Source of the DNA: an uncultured Eubacteriales bacterium
Lineage (GTDB): Bacteria; Bacillota; Clostridia; Oscillospirales; Oscillospiraceae
Length of the DNA stretch: 8,082 bases
Assembly: GCA_900550615.1 (NCBI GenBank)
Contig: URSX01000078.1
Location: 1-8,082 of the forward strand
Reading direction: 5' to 3'
Under the pieces are notes generated by a model. That model ran no database searches. It saw only the letters and a list, made by a program, of their open reading frames with translations, and had not been told where the DNA came from. Of the stretch, positions 1 through 4,737 are shown one piece after another (positions within the stretch are counted from its first letter, which is position 1; each line of letters starts with the position of its first letter). The position numbers were made by a program, and so were the translations under genes.

Positions 1-293
1 CTCTGCGTCTACAGCCGCTGGCCGCTCACGCGGGCCCGCGCTGGCCTGGCGCAGCAGGGATGGCTTCTGCGTCTACCGCTTTCGGGGCGTCGAGGACGCC
101 GCCCCCTACACGAATTTAGGGAACATGCTCCCATAAGGGCCGCCTACATCGGCCCGCCCATGGCACCCCTTGCCAAAACGCTGTCGTTGCGATAGGTGCA
201 CCGCACTCCCCATCCTCATCTTTTTCAATTCCCATGTGATCCCCGCCGGGCCGGGCCCGGCTTATCCATAAAACCCAAAGGAGGGCATATTTT
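1..293. other. Intergenic region without a convincing gene
   Basis: No reading frame here looks like a real gene end. One frame is open from the window edge to a TAA at 134-136, but it runs straight through palindromic repeat sequence, so I do not call it. Visible structure includes a 12-bp palindrome CGCGGGCCCGCG at 29-40, a direct repeat TCTGCGTCTAC at 2-12 and 66-76, inverted repeats at 83-110 and 137-155, and a GC stem GCCGGGC/GCCCGGC at 245-261 with a 3-nt loop. I see no clear -35/-10 pair for the downstream operon. Confidence 0.5.
83..110 (-). repeat. TGTAGGGG-type stem-loop repeat, left copy
   Basis: On the minus strand this reads TGTAGGGGGCGGCGTC, then a CTC loop, then GACGCCCCG. The core stem GGCGTC (86-91) pairs with GACGCC (95-100). 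The same lead sequence, TGTAGGG plus a C/G-rich stem-loop, appears twice more near the right edge of the window, so this looks like a dispersed intergenic repeat family. A related TGTAGGCGGCCC reads on the minus strand just to the right, at about 138-149. Confidence 0.5.
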
Positions 294-1166
294 ATGCGCG
301 ATTATATTGTCATGACCGACAGCTGCTGCGACCTCACCGACCAGATGGCCCGGGAGCTGGAGCTGGAGGTTCTGCCCCTGACCATGCACATGGACGGGGA
401 AAACTACCCCAACGACCTGGCCGGTACAGCCATTTCCAACAAGGAATTCTATAAGCGTCTCCGCGCCGGGAAGATCGCCACCACCTCAGCGGCAAACGTG
501 GGCCAGTTCCAGGAGACCATGCGCCGGGTGCTGCAGAGCGGGAAGGACATCGTATGCGTGTGCTTCTCCTCGGCTCTTTCCACCACCTACCAGTCCGCCG
601 TCATCGCGGCAGATGACCTGCGGCCGGAGTTCCCGGAGGCGGAGATCTATGTGGTGGACTCTCTCAGCGCGTCCCTGGGGCAGGGCCTGCTGCTGTATCT
701 CACCGTGCAGCAAAAGCGGAAAGGCTTATCGGCCCTGGAGCTTGCCAAATGGGTGGAGGACAACCGCCTGTCCGTCTGCCACTGGTTTACCGTGGATGAC
801 CTGAACTTCCTCAAGCGGGGCGGCCGGGTCAGCGCCACCACGGCTCTGCTGGGCACCATGCTCTCCATCAAGCCCATCATGCACACCTCCGACGAGGGCA
901 AGCTGGTGCCCGTGGGCAAGGCCCGGGGCCGCAAGGCCGCCATCAAGACGCTGCTGGACAAGATCGGGACCCTGGGCATCCATCCGGAAAATCAGACCAT
1001 GTTCATCTGCCACGCCGACTGCGAGGAAGATGCCAAGGCCGTGGCCCAGACCATCAAGGATCGCTTCGGCACGCCTACGGTGCATATCAACTACATCGGG
1101 CCCGTCATCGGCAGCCACACCGGCCCCGACACCATGGGCATCTTTTTCGTGGGCACACAGCGATGA
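294..1166 (+). CDS. DegV family protein (FakB-like fatty-acid-binding protein)
   Basis: A 290-residue DegV-family protein. Characterised members (FakB) bind a fatty acid and present it to the kinase FakA for phosphorylation and entry into phospholipid synthesis; the ligand of this copy is inferred only from the family. Family marks visible are TDS at residues 8-10 near the N-terminus, the TSAA motif at 64-67, FSSALSTTYQSA at 91-102 (both ligand head-group loops in the family), LKRGGRVS at 173-180, and the C-terminal IGPVIGSHTGPDTMG at 268-282. Length is normal (about 280-290). There is no signal peptide or membrane segment, so it should be cytosolic. The ATG follows AAAGGAGGG at 277-285 with 8-nt spacing, which fixes the start. 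It overlaps prmA by ATGA, so the two are translationally coupled. No fakA-like kinase gene is in the window. Confidence 0.93.
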   Translation: MRDYIVMTDSCCDLTDQMARELELEVLPLTMHMDGENYPNDLAGTAISNKEFYKRLRAGKIATTSAANVGQFQETMRRVLQSGKDIVCVCFSSALSTTYQSAVIAADDLRPEFPEAEIYVVDSLSASLGQGLLLYLTVQQKRKGLSALELAKWVEDNRLSVCHWFTVDDLNFLKRGGRVSATTALLGTMLSIKPIMHTSDEGKLVPVGKARGRKAAIKTLLDKIGTLGIHPENQTMFICHADCEEDAKAVAQTIKDRFGTPTVHINYIGPVIGSHTGPDTMGIFFVGTQR

Positions 1167-2095
1167 ACTGGATCGAGGTACATATCGACACCTGCCCGGC
1201 GGCACTGGACGACCTGTGCGCCCGGCTGGAGGGCATGGGTGTCACGGGCCTGGTCGTTGACGACGAGGCGGATTTCAAGGATTTTCTGAAAAATAATCAC
1301 CAGTACTGGGACTATGTAGACGACGAGCTTCTGCGGGAGAAAAAGGGCCTGTGCCGGGTGACCTTTTACCTCTCCGACGATGAAGATGGCCGGCGGCAGC
1401 TGGCGGATGCGGAGGGGATGGTTGCCCACCTGCCCGACGCCCGCCTGTCCCGCTCCGCCGTGCAGGATGCCGACTGGGAGAACAACTGGAAGCAGTTTTA
1501 TAAGCCCATGGAGATCGGGGAGCGGCTGTTGGTGATCCCGGAGTGGGAGCAGGCCAAGGTCGATGGCCGTGTGGAGCTGCGGCTGAACCCGGGGCTGACC
1601 TTCGGCACCGGCAGCCACGCTACTACCCGCCTGTGCCTGCAGGCCCTGGACGCCCATATCCACGGCGGCGAGCGGGTGCTGGATCTGGGCTGCGGCAGCG
1701 GGATCCTGTCCATCGCCGCCCTGTGTCTGGGGGCGGCAGAGGCTTTTGCCTGCGACATCGACGACAAGTGCGTGGATGTGGCTTATGAAAACGCCGCCAT
1801 CAACGGCATCGGCCGGGACCGCTACACCGTCCGTTGGGGCAATGTGGTCACGGATCGGGCCTTGCAGGCCGAGTTCGGCGGAGAATATGACATGGTGGTG
1901 GCCAACATCGTGGCGGATGTCATCATGGGTATTTCCCCCCAGGTGCGGCCCTTTTTGAAGAGGGGCGGCTTGTTTCTCTGCTCCGGCATCATCGACGACC
2001 GGGCTGCGGAGGTGGAGGACTGCCTGCACCGGGACGGCTGGGAGATATTGGAGACCAACCAGAGCGAAGGATGGTTCAGCTTCCTGTGCCGCTGA
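1163..2095 (+). CDS. prmA: Ribosomal protein L11 methyltransferase
   Basis: A 310-residue SAM-dependent methyltransferase that, by family, trimethylates ribosomal protein L11. The N-terminal substrate-recognition part (about residues 1-100) is followed by the conserved linker with DWENNWKQFYKP at 104-115, then NPGLTFGTGSHATT at 142-155, SAM-binding motif I VLDLGCGSG at 172-180, the acidic end of beta-2 (DIDD, 198-201), and NIVADVI at 248-254, which matches the NILA-type motif IV. Length matches PrmA of Firmicutes. Its ATG overlaps the stop of the degV-family gene (ATGA at 1163-1166). In many Firmicutes prmA sits between dnaJ and rsmE; neither is seen here, so the neighbourhood differs from that common order. 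No separate promoter is seen. Confidence 0.95.
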   Translation: MNWIEVHIDTCPAALDDLCARLEGMGVTGLVVDDEADFKDFLKNNHQYWDYVDDELLREKKGLCRVTFYLSDDEDGRRQLADAEGMVAHLPDARLSRSAVQDADWENNWKQFYKPMEIGERLLVIPEWEQAKVDGRVELRLNPGLTFGTGSHATTRLCLQALDAHIHGGERVLDLGCGSGILSIAALCLGAAEAFACDIDDKCVDVAYENAAINGIGRDRYTVRWGNVVTDRALQAEFGGEYDMVVANIVADVIMGISPQVRPFLKRGGLFLCSGIIDDRAAEVEDCLHRDGWEILETNQSEGWFSFLCR

Positions 2096-2097
2096 TC

Positions 2098-2121
2098 GTG
2101 CCCAGGCGATAGACCGGGCAC
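2098..2121 (+). other. Short inverted repeat after prmA
   Basis: GTGCCC at 2098-2103 pairs with GGGCAC at 2116-2121, starting 2 nt after the prmA stop. No T-tract follows, so it is not a standard intrinsic terminator; it could protect the 3' end of the mRNA. Confidence 0.3.
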
Positions 2122-2173
2122 TGATGGGCCGATGGCGGCTATCGTAAAATACGCCCCCGCCTTAAAAAACAGC

Positions 2174-2203
2174 GAGTCCCGCAGGCAGTCGCCTGCGGGA
2201 CTC
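2174..2203 (-). terminator. Strong hairpin, terminator for minus-strand transcripts
   Basis: A perfect 13-bp stem, GAGTCCCGCAGGC (2174-2186) and its complement (2191-2203), with a 4-nt loop. Read on the minus strand, the stem is followed by GCTG and then six T. No T-run follows on the plus strand. It would stop leftward transcripts, from the XRE gene or the antisense RNA, before they run into prmA. Confidence 0.65.
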
Positions 2204-2240
2204 AGCGTGTCGAAAGAATCTTTTCGCCCCGCTGACTAAG

Positions 2241-2267
2241 TTTTGAAACTCTGAAATAGTTTCAAAA
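2241..2267. repeat. AT-rich inverted repeat
   Basis: TTTTGAAACT (2241-2250) and AGTTTCAAAA (2258-2267) form a perfect 10-bp inverted repeat around a 7-nt loop. It lies between the two terminator-like hairpins. It could be a protein-binding dyad or the remains of a mobile element end; nothing visible decides between these. Confidence 0.4.
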
Positions 2268-2283
2268 ACGATTGATTTCAATG

Positions 2284-2326
2284 GTGAGGGAACCCCTTCT
2301 GGGGTTTCCCTCACACACCTTTTTTT
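2284..2326 (+). terminator. Intrinsic terminator, plus strand
   Basis: GTGAGGGAACCCC (2284-2296) pairs with GGGGTTTCCCTCAC (2301-2314) with one bulged base and a TTCT loop. After a 5-nt gap comes a run of seven T (2320-2326). It lies about 190 nt after prmA and is the first good plus-strand terminator for the degV-prmA operon. It also insulates the promoter that follows at 2379. Confidence 0.6.
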
Positions 2327-2378
2327 CTTACCGTTATCGAAAATTCTACCACTTTATCGACAGACCTGCTCCTTTTTA

Positions 2379-2407
2379 TTGACAAAATCAGATGGATTTA
2401 CTATAAT
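2379..2407 (+). promoter_or_regulatory. Consensus sigma-A promoter for the 25-codon ORF
   Basis: TTGACA at 2379-2384 and TATAAT at 2402-2407 are separated by exactly 17 bp, a perfect housekeeping promoter. The predicted start is near 2414, giving a leader of about 55 nt before the ATG at 2469. Confidence 0.85.
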
Positions 2408-2444
2408 TTCGCCAGGTGCTGCACGAACGGCAGGCGGTTGGCCA

Positions 2445-2463
2445 CACCACCCGAAAGGGGGTG
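2445..2463 (+). promoter_or_regulatory. Hairpin sequestering the Shine-Dalgarno sequence
   Basis: CACC, a bulged A, and CCC (2445-2452) pair with GGGGGTG (2457-2463) around a GAAA tetraloop (2453-2456). The 3' arm is the ribosome binding site of the ORF that starts at 2469: AAAGGGGGTGA differs from the ideal AAAGGAGGTGA by one base. Folding would hide the site from ribosomes, a device used by type I toxin mRNAs to delay translation. Confidence 0.6.
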
Positions 2464-2468
2464 AGGCA

Positions 2469-2546
2469 ATGCGAATTACTTTACATATCGGGCCTTACAC
2501 GGTTACGATCATCGTAAAACGCAGAAACCGCCACTCTGCCAAGTGA
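2469..2546 (+). CDS. Tiny hydrophobic/basic peptide, candidate type I toxin
   Basis: A 25-codon ORF beginning MRITLHIG and ending NRHSAK. Residues 3-16 are hydrophobic and rich in beta-branched amino acids (T, V, I); residues 17-25 are strongly basic. This hydrophobic-then-charged layout resembles type I toxins in general, but I cannot match the peptide to a named family such as Fst, TxpA or Ldr. It has a consensus promoter, a near-perfect ribosome binding site about 7 nt before the ATG, and an antisense promoter facing it. The last codons and the stop lie inside a terminator-like hairpin (2523-2554). Alternatives are a leader peptide or a small membrane-active peptide of unknown role. Existence as a translated ORF is likely; toxicity is inference from architecture. 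Confidence 0.6.
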   Translation: MRITLHIGPYTVTIIVKRRNRHSAK

Positions 2547-2613
2547 CGGTTTCTAAGCTCGCTTAGAAAACTCTTCATTTGTTGGGGCTGACCGCTTGTC
2601 GCAGCGCCTTTCT
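2515..2613 (-). ncRNA. Candidate antisense (antitoxin) RNA
   Basis: A minus-strand promoter at 2620-2647 predicts an RNA starting near 2613 and running left. After the hairpin at 2523-2554 the minus strand reads GCG then four T, a modest terminator near 2515, giving an RNA of about 100 nt. It would be complementary to the 3' part of the small-peptide mRNA, including its last eight or so codons. Ends are predictions from the promoter and hairpin only. Confidence 0.5.
2523..2569. terminator. Overlapping hairpins at the convergent 3' ends
   Basis: Hairpin A: AGAAACCGCCACT (2523-2535) with AGTGACGGTTTCT (2542-2554), 6-nt loop. In plus-strand RNA there is one C-A mismatch; in minus-strand RNA the same position is a G-U pair, so the antisense fold is better. 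On the minus strand a T4 follows. Hairpin B: TTTCTAAGC (2550-2558) with GCTTAGAAA (2561-2569), 2-nt loop. The arms share 2550-2554, so A and B cannot both form fully. Confidence 0.5.
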
Positions 2614-2619
2614 ATGTCT

Positions 2620-2647
2620 ATTATAGCAGATATTCCGGGGCTGTCAA
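2620..2647 (-). promoter_or_regulatory. Consensus sigma-A promoter for antisense RNA
   Basis: On the minus strand TTGACA (2647-2642) and TATAAT (2625-2620) are separated by 16 bp. Both hexamers are perfect. It lies just past the stop codon of the XRE gene and points at the small-peptide gene, so its RNA must overlap that mRNA. Confidence 0.8.
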
Positions 2648-2652
2648 GTGTC

Positions 2653-2865
2653 CTATCGGGGCCAATCGCCGTCCCGGGGCAGGCCCAGGACATAGTCCGC
2701 GCTCACATGGTAGTGCTGGCAGAATTTCACCAGGTAGGCAATGGGCGGCGTGTTCACCCCGGTTTCGTAGCGGGCCACCTGCACATAGTGATAGCCGATG
2801 GCCTCCGCCAACTGCCGCTGGCTCTCGTCGTGGTCGGTGCGAATCTCGATCATGCGCTGGATCAT
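2653..2865 (-). CDS. Small XRE-family (HTH_3) transcriptional regulator
   Basis: A 70-residue protein made almost entirely of a Cro/CI-type helix-turn-helix domain. The HTH spans about residues 15-37 (SQRQLAEAIGYHYVQVARYE), followed by the usual helices ending in SADYVLGLP at 55-63. There is no room for an effector or protease domain, so it is probably a simple DNA-binding repressor, likely dimeric. The ATG is preceded by GGGAGGG on the minus strand with about 8-nt spacing. It is divergent from the small membrane protein gene at 2974, and the 108-bp gap holds twin dyads suited to its binding. Its stop is 6 bp from the -35 of the antisense promoter, so readthrough would also produce antisense RNA against the peptide gene. 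Targets are inferred. Confidence 0.85.
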   Translation of the reverse strand: MIQRMIEIRTDHDESQRQLAEAIGYHYVQVARYETGVNTPPIAYLVKFCQHYHVSADYVLGLPRDGDWPR

Positions 2866-2894
2866 GCGCCCATCCCTCCCTCTGTAGGTTTCTC

Positions 2895-2951
2895 TTGACA
2901 GCTTATAACAAATGTGTTAGCATAATGTCGGACGCCAACATAATTGTTAGC
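2895..2951. promoter_or_regulatory. Divergent promoters with twin operator dyads
   Basis: Two copies of AACA-N4-TGTTAGC occur at 2907-2921 and 2937-2951, exactly 30 bp apart, about three helical turns. TTGACA at 2895-2900 with TAGCAT at 2918-2923 (17-bp spacer) is a plus-strand promoter candidate. On the minus strand CCGACA (2931-2926) and TATAAG (2907-2902), 18-bp spacer, could serve the XRE gene. The first dyad overlaps both. The natural reading is an autoregulated XRE operator. Confidence 0.5.
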
Positions 2952-2973
2952 GGAATATTAGGAGTAATATACT

Positions 2974-3225
2974 ATGGATACCAAAACTACTTCGCAAAAC
3001 CCGCTCGTCAACACCTCAAGCAATTTTATCGCAAAAGTCATAAGGATCATTGCTATCGTTATATATGTTTGCGGCTTCATTGCCGGAATTATGGTGGGGC
3101 AGCAAGTGGAGAGTTTTCTGACCATACTGCTGTACTGGGTTGCAGCCGCCCTGTCCGGCTCCTTGATGCTGGGATTTTCGGAAGTGATCCGTCTGCTGCA
3201 TGAGATCAATCAAAAGACAAAATAA
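2974..3225 (+). CDS. Small two-helix membrane protein of unknown function
   Basis: An 83-residue protein with a short polar N-terminus and two hydrophobic segments, about residues 20-42 (rich in I, V, G) and 48-68. It ends in GFSEVIRLLHEINQKTK, an amphipathic, charged tail. Both ends are likely cytosolic if the helices form a hairpin. The general form, a glycine-rich helix pair followed by an E-I-LL-I tail, is common among unnamed small membrane proteins of Firmicutes; I recognise no functional family. AGGAG at 2960-2964 sits 9 nt before the ATG. It is divergent from the XRE gene and shares its operator region, so it is probably repressed by it. Codon and base use are more AT-rich than in flanking housekeeping genes. 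Confidence 0.75.
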   Translation: MDTKTTSQNPLVNTSSNFIAKVIRIIAIVIYVCGFIAGIMVGQQVESFLTILLYWVAAALSGSLMLGFSEVIRLLHEINQKTK

Positions 3226-3266
3226 ACATATCCCCTCCGACCAGGCCGGAGGGGATATGTTTTTTG
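3226..3266. terminator. Bidirectional intrinsic terminator
   Basis: A perfect 14-bp stem, ACATATCCCCTCCG (3226-3239) and CGGAGGGGATATGT (3247-3260), with a 7-nt loop and T-tracts in both directions (T6 on the plus strand; TTTATTTT on the minus). It starts right after the stop of the small membrane protein gene and also ends gpr transcription from the right. Confidence 0.9.
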
Positions 3267-3279
3267 TCCGCCTGTTTCC

Positions 3280-4152
3280 TCACCCCAGCAGGCCCGTGAT
3301 GTCTTCCACCGTTAAATGCGGCTGGAGGGCCAGGTCTATGCCGTAGGCCATCATGCGGCTCAGCTCCCGGACCCGTTGGTCGATGTCCCGAGGGGTGACG
3401 AACAGGGGCTCCCCCTCCACCGGGGTCTCCTCCCCCACCAGCTGGTCGGCGCGGATCACCGTGGGCAGGCCCAGGGCCAGCACCGGGACGCCCAGGGTGT
3501 GGCGGGATACCTCCTTGCGGTGGTTGCCCACCCCGGAGCCGGGGGTCAGGCCCGTGTCGGTGATTTGCAGAACGGCGCAGAGCTTTTCCCGGCTGGCGGC
3601 GGCCAGGGCATCCAGAACGATGACGCACCGGGGGCGCAGCGTTTCTGCGGCGGCGGCAATGAGCTCGGAGCTCTCCAGGCCCGTCTCCGCCAGGACCCCG
3701 GTGGCCAGGGCCGCCACGGAGCTAAAGCCCGCGAACTCCTCCGGCATGGCCTGCAGCATGTGGCGGGTGACCAGGATGTGAGGCAGGGCCAGGGGGCCCA
3801 CGGCGTCTGCCGTCAGGGAGCGGTTTCCCAGGCCCACCACCAGGGCCGGCCCCTCCCCCTTGGGCAGCAGTGCCGCCAGCTCCCGGGCGATGCACCCGGC
3901 GCCCCGGGCGAAAAAGTCGTGCTGACGGTGCAGGTATGGCCCCAGCTCCATGGTGATGTATTTGCCCAGGGGGCGGTGCAGCTCCCGGGCACGGCGGGGG
4001 TCCGTCAGGTCCATGGCCGTCAGGGCGTAGCCGTCCCGCTCCCGGCGGCGCACTTCCAGGCCCGGGCGGCTGGTCAGGCGGGTGGTTTTCATCTGCGCCT
4101 GCGCCGCTTCCAGCGCCAGATCCGTTCCCAATACGCTCACGCTTGTGGTCAC
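3280..4152 (-). CDS. gpr: Spore germination protease GPR
   Basis: A 290-residue GPR endopeptidase (peptidase family A25), which degrades small acid-soluble spore proteins when spores germinate. The N-terminal GTDLALEA at residues 9-16 corresponds to the RTDLAxEA propeptide region of the family. The two acidic residues held to be catalytic are visible: D116 in TADAVGPLALPH and D181 in VIVLDALAA. TDTGLTPGSGVGNHRKEVS at 198-216 is another family signature. It is at the short end of the clostridial range. The start is uncertain: the GTG at 4152-4150 has AAGGGG only one base away, too close to work well, while the GTG four codons later (4140-4138) is about 13 nt from it and gives an N-terminus nearer the family norm. 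A sigma-G-like promoter lies upstream. It is divergent from rpsT, whereas many Firmicutes carry rpsT and gpr side by side in the same locus. Confidence 0.93.
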   Translation of the reverse strand: MTTSVSVLGTDLALEAAQAQMKTTRLTSRPGLEVRRRERDGYALTAMDLTDPRRARELHRPLGKYITMELGPYLHRQHDFFARGAGCIARELAALLPKGEGPALVVGLGNRSLTADAVGPLALPHILVTRHMLQAMPEEFAGFSSVAALATGVLAETGLESSELIAAAAETLRPRCVIVLDALAAASREKLCAVLQITDTGLTPGSGVGNHRKEVSRHTLGVPVLALGLPTVIRADQLVGEETPVEGEPLFVTPRDIDQRVRELSRMMAYGIDLALQPHLTVEDITGLLG

Positions 4153-4189
4153 ACCCCTTCATAGAACACAAAATATTGTGGCTATTTGG

Positions 4190-4219
4190 TAGCATGCCGC
4201 CGAAATCTGAAAATATTCA
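4190..4219 (-). promoter_or_regulatory. Sigma-G (forespore) type promoter for gpr
   Basis: On the minus strand TGAATA (4219-4214) and CATGCTA (4196-4190) are separated by 17 bp. This fits the known sigma-F/sigma-G pattern (-35 close to TGAATA, -10 CATnnTA). The predicted start, near 4183, lies about 30 nt before the gpr start codon. A small CACAA/TTGTG hairpin falls in the leader. Confidence 0.7.
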
Positions 4220-4248
4220 ATTATTTCAGGAAAATCTCAAAAAAGGAC

Positions 4249-4277
4249 TTGCAATTTGCGGAAAACAATGCTAAAAT
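4249..4277 (+). promoter_or_regulatory. Vegetative promoter for rpsT
   Basis: TTGCAA (4249-4254) and TAAAAT (4272-4277) with a 17-bp spacer form a good sigma-A promoter. The leader to the rpsT start is about 55 nt. It is back to back with the forespore promoter of gpr, so vegetative and sporulation expression diverge from one 187-bp gap. Confidence 0.7.
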
Positions 4278-4339
4278 ATCATCCTGCGTGGATGTTTTTT
4301 AAGCAAAGCGCAAAATTGATCATCGGGGAGGTGTATGGT

Positions 4340-4603
4340 TTGCCGAATATCAAGTCTGCTAAGAAGCGTGTTCTGGTGTCCGAGGCTCGCAATGCCCGTA
4401 ACAAGGCCAATCGCTCCGCACTGAAGACCGCTATCAAGAAGTTCGAGGCTGCTGCCGTTGAAGGCAATCGCACCGAGGCCGAGGGCGCTTACAAGGTCGC
4501 AGTGAAGAGCATCGACAAGGCTGCTGCCAAGGGCCTGCTGCACAAGAACAATGCAGCGCACAAGAAGAGCGCTCTGACTCTGAAGCTGAACAGCATTGGC
4601 TAA
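4340..4603 (+). CDS. rpsT: 30S ribosomal protein S20
   Basis: An 87-residue, lysine- and alanine-rich S20, which binds 16S rRNA in the body of the small subunit. The N-terminal PNIKSAKKRV and the SEARNARNKANRSALKTAIKKF segment (20-odd residues, helical and basic) are typical, as is the C-terminal GLLHKNNAAHKKSALTLKLN. Starting at the TTG at 4340 gives the normal S20 length and N-terminus; GGAGGTG at 4327-4333 is 6 nt upstream. The upstream in-frame ATG at 4256 falls inside the promoter and would add 28 unrelated residues, so it is rejected. The ATG at 4335 is in another frame. A rare TTG start may limit expression, as is known for S20 in some bacteria. It is followed at once by a strong terminator, so it is monocistronic. 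Confidence 0.96.
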   Translation: MPNIKSAKKRVLVSEARNARNKANRSALKTAIKKFEAAAVEGNRTEAEGAYKVAVKSIDKAAAKGLLHKNNAAHKKSALTLKLNSIG

Positions 4604-4614
4604 TGAACCGCACC

Positions 4615-4645
4615 AAAAGGACACCCGTGAGGGTGTCCTTTTTTT
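4615..4645 (+). terminator. rpsT intrinsic terminator
   Basis: AAAAGGACACCC (4615-4626) pairs with GGGTGTCCTTTT (4631-4642) around a GTGA loop, and the T-run continues to 4645. It starts 12 nt after the rpsT stop. Confidence 0.92.
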
Positions 4646-4649
4646 ACCT

Positions 4650-4676
4650 GCCGGAAAAAAACGTTGTTTTTCCGGC
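4650..4676. repeat. Inverted repeat between terminators
   Basis: GCCGGAAAAA (4650-4659) and TTTTTCCGGC (4667-4676) form a 10-bp stem with a 7-nt loop. It sits between the rpsT terminator and the terminator of the minus-strand operon. It may add to termination of either. Confidence 0.5.
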
Positions 4677-4681
4677 AAAAG

Positions 4682-4722
4682 GCCCCCGGGGCAGCTTCCA
4701 TACGCGAAGCGGCCCCGGGGGC
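4682..4722 (-). terminator. Terminator of the CMD-cupin operon
   Basis: A long GC-rich hairpin: GCCCCCGGGGC (4682-4692) with GCCCCGGGGGC (4712-4722), continued inward by GCTTC/GAAGC. On the minus strand the stem is followed by CTTTTG; a looser T-run follows on the plus strand. It lies just past the stop at 4738. Confidence 0.75.
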
Positions 4723-4737
4723 TGTCTTGTTTTTGAT

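Noticed and set aside
2..136. Open frame from the left edge to TAA, as the end of an upstream gene
   Set aside because: It passes through a palindromic intergenic repeat shared with the right edge, and its translation matches nothing I recognise.
1091..2029. Long minus-strand open frame opposite prmA
   Set aside because: It mirrors the GC-rich codons of prmA, which has full family motifs; no ribosome site or family likeness.
3316..4164. Plus-strand open frame opposite gpr
   Set aside because: Antisense shadow of gpr, rich in Gln/Gly/Arg without any recognisable domain.
4256..4339. N-terminal extension of rpsT from ATG at 4256
   Set aside because: It overlaps the promoter and adds 28 residues absent from S20; the TTG with a good ribosome site gives the normal protein.
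4256..4339. Leader of rpsT as a riboswitch
   Set aside because: No strong stem or known aptamer is visible; it looks like a plain leader.
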